Origin: Burkholderiaceae bacterium
GTDB lineage: Bacteria > Pseudomonadota > Gammaproteobacteria > Burkholderiales > Burkholderiaceae
DNA: 45,265 bases
Direction: 5' to 3'
Assembly (NCBI GenBank): GCA_947472645.1
Contig: CANJBQ010000025.1
Span: 1-45,265 of the forward strand
Below, in pieces: positions 16,792 through 25,679 of the stretch (positions within the stretch are counted from its first letter, which is position 1; every line of letters begins with the position of its first letter). Both the position numbers and the translations under genes were made by a program. The notes under the pieces are model-generated. The model had not been told where the DNA came from. It did no database searches and saw only the letters and a program-made list of their open reading frames with translations.

Positions 16792-17646
16792 TTGTCGGGT
16801 ACAGATGTTAATGATAGCCAACAGCATGAGTCCGAAGATATTGCATTGATCAAAAAGGGCAGGGTGTTGATTGCCGAAGATATTCTGACCAATAGAATGG
16901 TTTTAAGGTCTTTATTAGAAACCCTTGAACTTGAAGTTTTAGAAGCTGTTAACGGTCAAAAAGCAATTGAAGTTTTCAAAAGTGAACCTACTATTAACTT
17001 TATCTTAATGGATGTACAAATGCCTGAAATGGGTGGAGTTGAAGCAACTTTAGTCATTCGTGAGTGGGAAGAGATTAAAAAATTATCACAAACTCCTATT
17101 ATTGCTATTACTGCTTATGATTACGCGGAAGATATCAAGCGATGTATGGATGCTGGTATGAATGATGTGATGTTTAAACCCGCTGATTTAAAAATCATGA
17201 GTAAGGTTGTCGAAAAATATTTACTGGTTAAAAAAATTGACCTAGATTCATTAAAGAGCTCTAAATCTGAGACGGTGATTGAAAATGTTTTAGAGAATCG
17301 GACAGAGGAGTCTTTTAATGATAAATGGCTAAAAATATTTGTTAATGATCATAAAAAATTGGCAACTGTGATTTTGTCTAGTGCGTCTAAAAATATCCCT
17401 GAATATTTTGCCTTATTAGAAGAGGCCATTCGTAATAACTCGATGATAGAGGCTAAGGCGGTGATTCATGTCCTAAAAGGATTATTTCATCAAATTGGCG
17501 CCATTCGATTATCCAAGATACTTGGAGAAGTCAATGAAATGATGAAATCTGGAGTTGCTATCAATGAAGCTCTATACAAAGGCTTAGTGAGTGAGTATCA
17601 GGCTCTAGATAAGGAACTAAAAAACTGGGTTCAAAAAAATACTTAG
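16792..17646 (+). CDS. REC-HPt two-domain phosphorelay protein
   Basis: This 284-residue protein uses a TTG start at 16792, supported by AAGGAG (16780-16785) six bases upstream. Residues 24-145 are a receiver domain with the acidic pair Glu29-Asp30, phospho-acceptor Asp74 (LMDVQMP), Thr107 and Lys129 (FKP). Residues about 175-280 are an HPt domain with His226 in the HxLKG motif (HVLKG). There is no kinase core and no DNA-binding output, so it should shuttle phosphate between an unlinked hybrid kinase and another receiver. No histidine kinase is in the window, so it is an orphan. Its stop overlaps the stop of the convergent COG0523 gene. Confidence 0.88.
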   Translation: MSGTDVNDSQQHESEDIALIKKGRVLIAEDILTNRMVLRSLLETLELEVLEAVNGQKAIEVFKSEPTINFILMDVQMPEMGGVEATLVIREWEEIKKLSQTPIIAITAYDYAEDIKRCMDAGMNDVMFKPADLKIMSKVVEKYLLVKKIDLDSLKSSKSETVIENVLENRTEESFNDKWLKIFVNDHKKLATVILSSASKNIPEYFALLEEAIRNNSMIEAKAVIHVLKGLFHQIGAIRLSKILGEVNEMMKSGVAINEALYKGLVSEYQALDKELKNWVQKNT

Positions 17647-18668
17647 TTTTGTAATGCGCCTACAGTCTCAAATAGATTTTTAATCATAGATGCTTCGATA
17701 TTACGCGTTATAAATACTATTCGTGAGCTTTGATCAGCGCTAGGCCAATCCATCAAATGAACAGGCGGATGAAAAATGTGTTGAACACCCTGTACAACAA
17801 CCGGTTTATTTTCAACATTGACGATACCCTTCATCCGCAGCAGGTCGGGCCCTCTTAGATTACTGAGCAAATCTAATGCTGATGAAAATGCATTCCAGGT
17901 AAATGGCTTCTCAAATCGCAGCGACAAGGTTTTAATTTTGCTACTATGAGCTTGAATAAAACTACCCAGATATTTTTCTGTGCCGTCATCTTCCCTCAAA
18001 AAATGTAATATTTTTTCTGAAGATTTGGAAGAAGATAATCCAATATTCATGAGTTCTTTGGGCTCGATTTTGCCATGTAAAACCTTGAGAATCGGTGCTT
18101 CTTGATTGATTGACCGAATCAGTTCTTCGACGTTGATGAGTTGTTGATCACTCATCAGATCAGATTTTGTGAGTAAAATCTTATCCGCAATGGCGAGTTG
18201 TTTGACTATTTCGGATTGATTTTTTGCTTGATCAGTGAGGTTAACTGCGTCCGCTAAAGTGACTAGTCCATCAAAACGAAACTGAGCCTCTAGGAGTGTA
18301 TCACTTACTAAGGTTTGAAGGACTGGTGCTGGGTCTGCAAGGCCTGTGGTTTCAATAATGATGCGATCAAAGTCATAAACCTCACCGACTGACCTCCTTG
18401 CAAAAAGATCCCGCAAGGTTTCTTGCATATCCGTTCGTACTGAGCAGCAAATACAGCCGTTAGAGAGTAGCGTGATATTTTCAGTAGAGCTTGCTACTAA
18501 ATCGTGATCGATACCAATTTCACCAACTTCGTTAATCACTACCGCCACTCGCCGCATTTCTGGGTGGCGAATGAGTTGTGAAATTAAGGTTGTTTTTCCA
18601 CTCCCCAGAAAACCAGTGATGACGGTAACAGGTATTTTGCTCGCTAATAGATCGCGCTGAAAATTCAT
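17643..18668 (-). CDS. COG0523 / CobW-like metallochaperone GTPase
   Basis: This is a 341-residue G3E-family P-loop GTPase. The Walker A motif GFLGSGKT is at residues 19-26, the metal-binding CxCC motif at Cys72, Cys74 and Cys75 (GCICCS), a Walker B-like ETTGLADP near residue 110 and the NKxD-type guanine motif as LTKSDL. A CobW C-terminal domain fills about 245-335. Family members insert or traffic zinc, cobalt, nickel or other metals into target proteins. It starts five bases after the LVIVD propeller gene on the same strand, so the two are probably co-transcribed and that protein may be its client. Which metal it handles cannot be told from the sequence; no Zur-like box was recognised. Confidence 0.88.
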   Translation of the reverse strand: MNFQRDLLASKIPVTVITGFLGSGKTTLISQLIRHPEMRRVAVVINEVGEIGIDHDLVASSTENITLLSNGCICCSVRTDMQETLRDLFARRSVGEVYDFDRIIIETTGLADPAPVLQTLVSDTLLEAQFRFDGLVTLADAVNLTDQAKNQSEIVKQLAIADKILLTKSDLMSDQQLINVEELIRSINQEAPILKVLHGKIEPKELMNIGLSSSKSSEKILHFLREDDGTEKYLGSFIQAHSSKIKTLSLRFEKPFTWNAFSSALDLLSNLRGPDLLRMKGIVNVENKPVVVQGVQHIFHPPVHLMDWPSADQSSRIVFITRNIEASMIKNLFETVGALQN

Positions 18669-18673
18669 AGCTA

Positions 18674-19930
18674 CTAAATGTTCATCTCCAGAATATATAA
18701 ACCACCCCCAAAACGATCAACACCATAAACGATAGCATTTTCATCGACGTAAACATCATTGATTTGAATCGCGCCTGCTGGAGAAAGCTTTGGTGCACCA
18801 GGTACATAGTAAGCAATCTCTTCTACACGATATGGGTTGGTCGTATCAAATACCCGTATTCCGCCATTAAAGAATGATCCGATAATAATTGTGTCTGAGT
18901 AGAATGAGCCTGGCACGGGTAGATTTTCATGTAGGTTGTGCGCGCCGTAACGCCCCCCGCGCTTACCGAAAACTTCCACAGGAGGCATCGGAAATGTCGA
19001 CAGAGACAACGGGTTTTTTTGATCACTGCTATCGATCACCCATACTAATTTAGGCCAGTCTTCACCATCATCACGTACGCATTCATCGCTCACAATCCAT
19101 AGATTGCGATCAAATAGAGGTAGGACAGTGTGAACAAAGCCATTCAGAGGTGGAGAGTGGTTCCAATGGGAAATTACTTGAATATTATTCATGTCAGAGA
19201 TGTCAAGTACAAAAGCTCCACCATCGATATAGCCAACATAAGCTCTGCCAGGCTCTCGCGGAAACACATTTGTATTATGGACACGGTATCCGGTATCAAA
19301 CTTTGGATGGCGTGGAGGAGGGGGGGCACTATCTCCCACGCGTGTACCGGGATACCACCAACGACCTGCTTCCACAGGGTTTTTCGGGTCTGAGACATCT
19401 AAGATGCGGTAAAACTGATCATCATTGGGATGGGTTGGTTCAAAGTCAGATGATCCAGAGGACATATGAATATATTGACCATCGACAAACCAGAGTGCGT
19501 GCACGCCTCTAGAGTTGGGGCCGGAGCAGTCAAAGTGTGATAAGAGTTTAGGGTGCTCAGGATCACTCACATCAAATAAATCAACTCCCGCTGGTTTGAG
19601 ACCTACGGTTTGGGTTTGGTAGGCAACTGCTAAAATATCACCATAGACATCTAAAGAGTTTGAGCGCAGCTTCATGTGGGGCAGATCGGTTTGTACGATC
19701 ATTTTTGGATTTTTTGGATCCGTTACATCGATCCCTGAAAAGTTTTTAGGTGCGGACTCGTGGGCTAACCACATGATGCGTCGACCATCTTTCGTGATTT
19801 GAAGCCCCATACCTTCGCCAAGGCCACCAAAACCGCCTATTTCATGGTGGGCAAGTAGCGTCATATTACGTGCTAGTGTTTGATCGGATTTGGAGCTGGC
19901 TTGAGGTGCTTGCATTATGTTTTGTCTCAT
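18674..19930 (-). CDS. LVIVD-repeat beta-propeller protein
   Basis: This protein has 418 residues from the ATG at 19930; a TTG two codons upstream and an ATG at 19915 are alternatives. It has repeated blades of the LVIVD type, seen as D[IV][ST]DP..P followed by hydrophobic strands (for example FDVSDPEHPKLL and LDVSDPKNPVEAG). No signal peptide is visible, so it is probably cytoplasmic. Conserved-looking histidines fall between blades at His144, His218, His267, His331 and His334 (with Glu335), which could line a central metal site as in other enzymatic propellers. It sits directly upstream of the COG0523 metallochaperone gene. The reaction is unknown; a metal-dependent hydrolase or oxidase role is inference only. 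Confidence 0.75.
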   Translation of the reverse strand: MRQNIMQAPQASSKSDQTLARNMTLLAHHEIGGFGGLGEGMGLQITKDGRRIMWLAHESAPKNFSGIDVTDPKNPKMIVQTDLPHMKLRSNSLDVYGDILAVAYQTQTVGLKPAGVDLFDVSDPEHPKLLSHFDCSGPNSRGVHALWFVDGQYIHMSSGSSDFEPTHPNDDQFYRILDVSDPKNPVEAGRWWYPGTRVGDSAPPPPRHPKFDTGYRVHNTNVFPREPGRAYVGYIDGGAFVLDISDMNNIQVISHWNHSPPLNGFVHTVLPLFDRNLWIVSDECVRDDGEDWPKLVWVIDSSDQKNPLSLSTFPMPPVEVFGKRGGRYGAHNLHENLPVPGSFYSDTIIIGSFFNGGIRVFDTTNPYRVEEIAYYVPGAPKLSPAGAIQINDVYVDENAIVYGVDRFGGGLYILEMNI

Positions 19931-20035
19931 GTTCAAGGGTTCGGATGAATAGGATTTTATCCTGCTATGTGCTAGTATATTTTACAAATAAGAATTGCAT
20001 CAAAAACAATCATTCAAAATTCTGGAGACCGTCGA

Positions 20036-20509
20036 TTGAATCAATCCCCTATTTCTATGTTGATACATCAAACAAAAGATGTATTTAAACTGTTGGTACA
20101 GCATTCGGTGTTTATTTTTATTCTATTGTTTGTCGGCGTTGTTAATTCACAAACCTTTCCGTCCAAGCCTACCAAAATCGTGATTCCTTATCCAGCCATA
20201 GGTAGTTGTGACCTCATTACGCGGGTGGCAGGGCAAAAATTAGGCGTGTTATGGAGTCAATCTACAGTGAATGAAAACCGCGCTGGTGCAGTTGGGTCCG
20301 TTGGCATGGATGGCGCATCAAGCGCTAGATGGCTACCAGGAACGGCTAAGCCTATTGCAGATGCCTCTAGTAAAGCCTTATTTACCATTTTGGCTATGCC
20401 AGACATCAAAGAACGATTTACTCAGTTAGGTGTGAAAGCAGTGCCACGTAGTATTGAAGAGACTAAAAAGTTTTTAGAGGCTTATAAAAACAAGAGTACA
20501 CAAAATTAA
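20036..20509 (+). pseudogene. internally deleted Bug/TctC receptor remnant
   Basis: An open frame of 157 residues, about half the usual 320-325, with a TTG start preceded by TGGAGA seven bases upstream. The N-terminal part keeps a signal-like hydrophobic stretch, FPSKPTKIVIPYPAIGSCD (in place of the usual PxGPGGxxD loop), ENRAGAVGSVG and GASSA. It then jumps straight to a C-terminal stretch, PGTAKPIADASSKALF and ALAMPD-like ILAMPDIKERFTQLG. About 165 central residues, including the PDGYT strand and the ligand-binding lobe, are missing without breaking the frame. It probably cannot bind ligand. It may be a decaying gene; the frame being intact suggests the deletion is recent or the product is tolerated. 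Confidence 0.8.
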
Positions 20510-20547
20510 TTAAAGATAACAATATTAAAGCGGAGTAAATAATAAAT

Positions 20548-21099
20548 ATGTTGAACTCACTTCCTCAAGATGCGCTTCAACTGAGTCATATGGGTTTTGC
20601 GGTCCACGATATTGATTTGATCGCCAATTATTACCAAGAGGTTTTAGACTTTAAAGTTACTGACCAAGGTCGTTTGGGTAATACGGACCTTCGGTTCATG
20701 AGTCGAAGCGATAAAGAGCATCATCAAATTGTGATTGCGAATGGTCGCCCAGAAACTTTAAGTTTTAATCCAATTAATCAGATCTCATTTAGAGTCCCCA
20801 ATATTACTTACCTTAAAATGTTTCGTGATCGAGCTTTAGCCAATTCGGGTACGCATGATCTTGTATCGATTTGTCATGGTAATGCTTTATCGATTTACTT
20901 TCGTGATCCAGAGGGTAATCGCATTGAGATTTTTTTTGATACACCTTGGTACTGTGAGCAACCCTTACGTGAAGTGATTGATTTCGATTTAACTGAGGAA
21001 AAAATCATGGATATGGCTTATCAGAGCGCGAAGTCGCGCCCAGGGTTTTGTTCGCGTGAGGAGTGGTTACAAAAAATGAAAATTAAAATGAATTCATAA
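20548..21099 (+). CDS. VOC-family (glyoxalase/extradiol dioxygenase-like) protein
   Basis: This 183-residue protein is built from paired beta-alpha-beta-beta-beta modules of the vicinal oxygen chelate superfamily. Likely metal ligands are His14 (LSHMGFAV), His58 or His59 and Glu127 (NRIEIFFDTPWY). The closing motif with RDPEGNRIEIF is typical of catechol 2,3-dioxygenase-like members, and a helical C-terminal tail (about 140-183) follows. It lies just upstream of a Bug receptor gene with an 11-base gap, so the two are probably co-transcribed. It may open an aromatic ring or isomerise a related compound; the exact substrate cannot be read. Confidence 0.82.
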   Translation: MLNSLPQDALQLSHMGFAVHDIDLIANYYQEVLDFKVTDQGRLGNTDLRFMSRSDKEHHQIVIANGRPETLSFNPINQISFRVPNITYLKMFRDRALANSGTHDLVSICHGNALSIYFRDPEGNRIEIFFDTPWYCEQPLREVIDFDLTEEKIMDMAYQSAKSRPGFCSREEWLQKMKIKMNS

Positions 21100-21110
21100 G
21101 GGAACGCTTA

Positions 21111-22088
21111 ATGCGAATTATTACTATTTTAAGTTTTATGGTTACATTGTTCATCACGCAAACTGTAATGGCGGCCAAGCCGATGGATCCTTCCTGGCCC
21201 AATAAGCCGATTCGAATGTTATTAGGTTATGCTCCAGGCGGTGGCTCCGATATTATTGCTCGATTAGTAGCGAGAAGTTTAGGGGAGCGTTTAGGACAAA
21301 ATGTCGTTGTTGAAAATCATCCTGGAGCGGGTGGTATTATCGCCACGGATTTAGCGGCAAAGGCATCACCTGATGGATATACTTTGTATTTCGCCCCTAG
21401 TGCTCATGCCAGTACGGCGGCAGTCCGTACTAAAGGTCTGCCATATGATCCAGTCAATGATTTTTCTTGGATGAGCATGGTCACAATGTATCCGATTGCA
21501 TTGACCGTATTGCCAGACTCTAAATTTAATAATTTAAGCGACTTTATTCAAGCAGCTAGGAATGAGCCTGGAAAATATACCTATTCTTCTGTCGGTGTTG
21601 GATCAGCAATGCATGTAGTTGGTGAGTGGACATTTTCGGAAGCAAAAGTCAATGTGATTCACGTGCCGTTTAAAGGCGGAACGCAACCCTTTCAGGAACT
21701 ATTGGGCGGGCGTGTTGATGTGATGATTGATACTATGACATTAACTGCTTTTTTATATCGAGATAAGCGCGTGAAGATATTAGCGACTACGGCTCCCAAG
21801 GGTGCCTCACCGATCCCTAATATTGGCACAGTCGCAGATATTTATCCTGAGGTAATTTATGAATCATGGCTAGGTGTTGCTGGACCGCCGAATATGCCTA
21901 CAGAAATCATTGATCGGATCAATAAAGAGGTTCGGGCGATAGTCAGTGACCCGGACTTTCGTCAGCGCCTAATTGATTTTGGTGGGAAGCCTTATGCCAG
22001 CTCCCCAGCTGAATTTAAAGCGCGGGTAGCCAAAGATATTGAGAGCCTATCGAGAGTGGCAGTTCGACAAAATATCCGTCCTGAATAA
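21111..22088 (+). CDS. Bug/TctC-family periplasmic solute receptor
   Basis: This 325-residue receptor has a signal peptide (cleavage near Ala21-Ala22) and hallmarks including WPNKPIRMLLGYAPGGGSD, ENHPGAGG, SPDGYTLYF and HVPFKGG. It is full length, unlike the remnant at 20036-20509. As with the receptor at 10057, no TctA/TctB membrane genes are present. The preceding VOC gene suggests a shared substrate, possibly an aromatic acid. Its stop abuts the convergent MATE exporter stop with no spacer, so there is no room for a terminator. Confidence 0.93.
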   Translation: MRIITILSFMVTLFITQTVMAAKPMDPSWPNKPIRMLLGYAPGGGSDIIARLVARSLGERLGQNVVVENHPGAGGIIATDLAAKASPDGYTLYFAPSAHASTAAVRTKGLPYDPVNDFSWMSMVTMYPIALTVLPDSKFNNLSDFIQAARNEPGKYTYSSVGVGSAMHVVGEWTFSEAKVNVIHVPFKGGTQPFQELLGGRVDVMIDTMTLTAFLYRDKRVKILATTAPKGASPIPNIGTVADIYPEVIYESWLGVAGPPNMPTEIIDRINKEVRAIVSDPDFRQRLIDFGGKPYASSPAEFKARVAKDIESLSRVAVRQNIRPE

Positions 22089-23489
22089 CTAGAGCGGTAA
22101 CTTCACACCTTCCCGCTCCATCTTCCGTGCAGTAAATCGGAATAAACCAAGAAGAAATATTGCTGCGATGGCAAGACTAACACTATTGCCTGCCCAAAAA
22201 CCGGCGGCCCCATAAAAGAAATCTGGCACAAAAGGGACTTTATCAAAAGCCATCAGATAACCGCCTAACAAACCAACTCCCCACAGTGATCCAGCATAGA
22301 TAAGCATCGGCCAAAATGCGACCCGATAGCCTCTCAATATAAATGCTGCAGCAACTTGAAGTGCATCAGCCATTTGATAAATCGCGATGAAGATAAAGAG
22401 TTTTTTTGCCATGACGCGCGCTTCCGGTCTTGGTGCGTAGAGGTCTAATAAGAAGTCTTGTAAGAACCAGACAACGATACCAATGATGACACTCACGCTG
22501 GTGATAAAGATCACAGCAGACCATCCTACTTGTTCAGCCTTATCAGGTTCTTGGGCACCTAGGTGTTGCGCTATTACCGTCATGGTTGCAATCGACAACG
22601 ATAATGGAACCATGTAGAGAACAGTACCCATATTGGCTATGATTTGATGTCCTGCTAAAACGCTTGTTCCAAAACGAATAATAAATAAAGCCATAAAAGC
22701 AAATGAGGTCACTTCGATTAAATAACTAAATCCTATGGGGGCGCCGAGTTTAAGGATATTCCAAATCCGCGGCCAATTAGGCCAACTAAATTTTATAAAG
22801 ATTCCGAATGGTTTATACCGATCTTGCGTGCAGATTAATGTGGTTACTGAGATAACCCAAAACCATTGCACAATCACTGAAGCCAGTGCGCAGCCAGGAC
22901 CACCCATAGCAGGGATACCAAACCCACCAAAAATAAACCAATAATTGAGAGGGACTTTTAGCATCAAGCCAATAACTTGTAATTTTGTGATCACCTTTGG
23001 CATTGAAATCGCATTATGAAGAGCCATATAGGTGCGCATAATCATCGTGCCGGGCGTACCAAAAGCTAGTATTTCTAAATAGAGTCTCGCCTTTGCTTCA
23101 ATATTAGGAGATACATCACCAATAGCGATAAACGGGCCTGGATGGAGTAAAACCATTATGCCAACGAATGATGTACACATCGCCAGCCAAAGGGTTTGGC
23201 GAGTATCTTCACCGACATCAAGATATTTTTGCGCCCCGAATAATTGACCAGCGATTGAGTTGAGTGCTGAGAGTACACCTGTTAGACCAACATAAATACT
23301 GATGAAGATCGAAGAGGCTAATCCAAGAGCCGCGAGATCATCTGTAGAAAATCTGGCTGTCATTGCTGTATCCATGACACCAAAAGCAATGACAGCAAGT
23401 TGGCCTAATAAAATGGGTGTTGCTAAATGTAGTATTTTGGGAACGTCTCGTTGAAATCGAGTCGTGATGTAAGACAAAGAGCTAGTCAT
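22089..23489 (-). CDS. MATE-family multidrug/Na+ or H+ antiporter
   Basis: This 466-residue inner-membrane protein has about twelve hydrophobic helices in two related halves. The start at 23489 is chosen because a longer frame to 23546 would run into the end of the upstream glycosyltransferase gene; the chosen ATG sits 10 bases after that gene's stop. Family features are the N-terminal ILLGQLAVIAFGVMDTAMTARF, matching the NorM-type PxxxxQxxxxxxxxxDxxMxG pattern, and the inter-half loop. MATE proteins export drugs and metabolites by ion exchange. It is probably co-transcribed with the ArnT-like gene. Confidence 0.9.
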   Translation of the reverse strand: MTSSLSYITTRFQRDVPKILHLATPILLGQLAVIAFGVMDTAMTARFSTDDLAALGLASSIFISIYVGLTGVLSALNSIAGQLFGAQKYLDVGEDTRQTLWLAMCTSFVGIMVLLHPGPFIAIGDVSPNIEAKARLYLEILAFGTPGTMIMRTYMALHNAISMPKVITKLQVIGLMLKVPLNYWFIFGGFGIPAMGGPGCALASVIVQWFWVISVTTLICTQDRYKPFGIFIKFSWPNWPRIWNILKLGAPIGFSYLIEVTSFAFMALFIIRFGTSVLAGHQIIANMGTVLYMVPLSLSIATMTVIAQHLGAQEPDKAEQVGWSAVIFITSVSVIIGIVVWFLQDFLLDLYAPRPEARVMAKKLFIFIAIYQMADALQVAAAFILRGYRVAFWPMLIYAGSLWGVGLLGGYLMAFDKVPFVPDFFYGAAGFWAGNSVSLAIAAIFLLGLFRFTARKMEREGVKLPL

Positions 23490-23499
23490 GAATTTCCAA

Positions 23500-25227
23500 T
23501 TATTTTTGAGTGACACGGTAGAGTCGTAAACGTTCGTCTTTATCACTTTCGCGACGATCTTCCCAAATCAGTGTTAACAGTTGATGATTTAAGAGGGCAG
23601 CGGCTTTAGCCTCTGCTGAAGAGTGAGTTAATTTAAAGTCACAAGTTTGGTTATCTTCAAGCGGCAGTTTGGTGAAATAAGTAAATGAAGCCAGTTGAGC
23701 GTTACCTAAAAAACTACTATCAATACAGTCTACTTTTTCAGGCAAGGCTTTAGCAAATCGTTGTGCTACGAATTGATATGTTTTGGCATAGTTAATTGTA
23801 GGTAACCATAGTGTCATTAACAGAACCCACATGAGGGTCGTCCCTGATGCGGAGATGACCAAACAGCGCCATATCGCTTTAGGGGCTCTTGAGACTCGCC
23901 AACGGACTATCAACACCCAAATTAAGGTGATGATTAGAGCAATGATCAGTTTGATTGGTTCAAATTGTGCAACAAAGCCCGGTAGGTAGCGCGAAATATT
24001 GTTTGCGGTAACTGCAGGGATGCCAGTTAATTTTGCAAACCAGATGACCCAAATAAATCCCGCAAGAATTGTGAAAGATAGCAGTGATAACCAGTCAATA
24101 AAACTGATTAGGCCACGGCGTAAATAGGGTAGGCCAAATGCTCCCAGAATTGCCATAGGAGGAATTAATAACATCAAAAAGGGCTCGTTAAGATCTTGAT
24201 TAAAGATCATTAAAACAAACTGTGCGAAGAATAAAGATCCTGGAATCAGTAAATGCGCCATCCTCCAACTTGATGAGCTATTTTTATAGCCAACATAAAT
24301 GCCCCAAAAGAATAAAGGCCAAACTGGCCAGGTATAGCTCCAAAAGTTAATCCCTAAAAATTCAATCGAATCAAGATTAATAAAGCCTTTAAATGCGTAC
24401 TCTCCCCACCAAATAGGCATGGCTTGCAGAATTTGTTCTTGTGAAGCGTTACCAAATTTCCATGTTAGTGGCCAGATGGATAACATGATGGTGGTCGTGA
24501 TGAGAAAAGCAAGCAGCATTCTCTTTGATACTTTTTGTGTGTGAAGTAGGGTAATGCAAAGGATGCTTGGCATCCCTAGCAGAATGGCCGTCCACAAGTT
24601 TCCAGATAGTGCAATGATGCCGATAGCAATACCTCCGATGACCCCACCTTGGAGGGGTTTATCAAACCCTCTAACCATGCCATAGATCAAAAAACATACG
24701 CCAAATAATTCTGTCAAAAAGGGGGAAGCTTCGTGAACGCGAATAGCTAAACCAACACATGCTAAAAATATGAGTACCGCCCCATCAGCAATGGTTTTAC
24801 CAAACTCTTTTGGCGAAGGTTCACCACCTAAAGCAAATGCCATTGGTTGAACTTCTTTCCGACGACCCAGTAGATAGGTTGCATACCAGATGGCAGAAGT
24901 CGAGGCTAAGAAAAAAATGCCACTTGTTAGTCTTGCTGCGTTAACGTCACCAATAAGCGGGCCTAAATATTGTATCGATAGCCCTCCAATCCAATAGGGC
25001 AATGGGGGCCCAATTAAGATATCGCGCCCTGAGATATGTGGAAACAGCACATCATGGACATTGCCAAAAGCCACCATCCACATCGTACCAAAGCCTACAG
25101 CATCATCATTTTTCCAGGGATCGTGACCAAACAAACCCGAAAAAGCATAGACACAGGTCACCGCCAAAATAATAATCCTAGGCATACTTGCGGTGGATGC
25201 TGCAGTTAGTTTTAAGGTTTTATTCAT
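23500..25227 (-). CDS. ArnT/PMT-like membrane glycosyltransferase
   Basis: This 575-residue protein has about twelve predicted membrane helices and a C-terminal soluble part (about 480-575). Near the N-terminus GHDPWKNDD holds the acidic residues (Asp36, Asp41 or Asp42) that in ArnT/PMT (GT-C fold) enzymes form the first periplasmic loop active site, and GPPLPYW matches the next conserved loop. Such enzymes transfer a sugar from a polyprenyl-phosphate donor to lipid A, protein or another acceptor at the outer face of the inner membrane. No ArnA-, ArnC- or ArnD-like genes are beside it, so aminoarabinose transfer is not supported. It lies downstream of the rpmE2 terminator. Confidence 0.8.
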   Translation of the reverse strand: MNKTLKLTAASTASMPRIIILAVTCVYAFSGLFGHDPWKNDDAVGFGTMWMVAFGNVHDVLFPHISGRDILIGPPLPYWIGGLSIQYLGPLIGDVNAARLTSGIFFLASTSAIWYATYLLGRRKEVQPMAFALGGEPSPKEFGKTIADGAVLIFLACVGLAIRVHEASPFLTELFGVCFLIYGMVRGFDKPLQGGVIGGIAIGIIALSGNLWTAILLGMPSILCITLLHTQKVSKRMLLAFLITTTIMLSIWPLTWKFGNASQEQILQAMPIWWGEYAFKGFINLDSIEFLGINFWSYTWPVWPLFFWGIYVGYKNSSSSWRMAHLLIPGSLFFAQFVLMIFNQDLNEPFLMLLIPPMAILGAFGLPYLRRGLISFIDWLSLLSFTILAGFIWVIWFAKLTGIPAVTANNISRYLPGFVAQFEPIKLIIALIITLIWVLIVRWRVSRAPKAIWRCLVISASGTTLMWVLLMTLWLPTINYAKTYQFVAQRFAKALPEKVDCIDSSFLGNAQLASFTYFTKLPLEDNQTCDFKLTHSSAEAKAAALLNHQLLTLIWEDRRESDKDERLRLYRVTQK

Positions 25228-25231
25228 TTTT

Positions 25232-25258
25232 AATAAAAAAGGCAGCCAAAAGGCTGCC
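25232..25258 (-). terminator. Rho-independent terminator of rpmE2
   Basis: GGCAGCC (25241-25247) and GGCTGCC (25252-25258) form a 7-base-pair GC-rich stem with a four-base loop. On the minus strand it is followed by TTTTTTATTA, a good U-tract. It lies 21 bases after the rpmE2 stop and just before the next gene on the same strand. Confidence 0.9.
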
Positions 25259-25278
25259 TTTATGTGTTGCTAATAGAT

Positions 25279-25551
25279 TTAGCTTTTTACAGAAGCTTTA
25301 CCGCTGGCGCGCGCGCCAAACTTTTGCTTAAATTTCTCCACACGACCTGCAGTATCCATAATTTTTTGGGTACCCGTATAAAAAGGATGTGATTCAGAAG
25401 ATGTTTCAATTTTAGCCAAGGGGTACTCTTTACCATCTTCCCAAACAATTTTTTCTTTGGTGTTGATGGTAGATCGAGTTTTAAAACTAAAGTTGTTGGA
25501 TACGTCAACAAAAACAACTTCTTTGTAATCTGGGTGAATGCTAGGTTTCAT
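25279..25551 (-). CDS. rpmE2: 50S ribosomal protein L31 type B
   Basis: This 90-residue protein begins [10 protein letters not shown] and contains the family stretches [10 protein letters not shown] and VEKFKQKFG. It has no cysteine, which marks the zinc-independent type B form. L31 bridges the large subunit to the small-subunit head. A binding site AAGGAA precedes the ATG, and a strong terminator follows. The gene is downstream of rho on the same strand with a 128-base gap, an order seen in many Burkholderiales. The basic, Ala/Ser-rich C-terminal tail is a little longer than in enterobacterial copies. Confidence 0.97.
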   Translation of the reverse strand: MKPSIHPDYKEVVFVDVSNNFSFKTRSTINTKEKIVWEDGKEYPLAKIETSSESHPFYTGTQKIMDTAGRVEKFKQKFGARASGKASVKS

Positions 25552-25679
25552 GAAAGTTCCTTAAAAAGTTGAGGTAGCCATAACAAAACGGTAATCTCGA
25601 ATGTCATACTTGCCCGCGAAAACGACAATTATCACATAAATTGAGTCTTTTAGCCACTATTCGCTGAAAAACCGACGAA

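Noticed and set aside
23500..25227. Lipid A aminoarabinose modification operon
   Set aside because: Only the ArnT-like transferase is present; none of the other arn genes lies nearby.
25279..25551. Zinc-starvation link between cysteine-free L31 and the COG0523 gene
   Set aside because: They are 6.6 kb apart, type B L31 is the usual form in this group, and no Zur-like operator was recognised.
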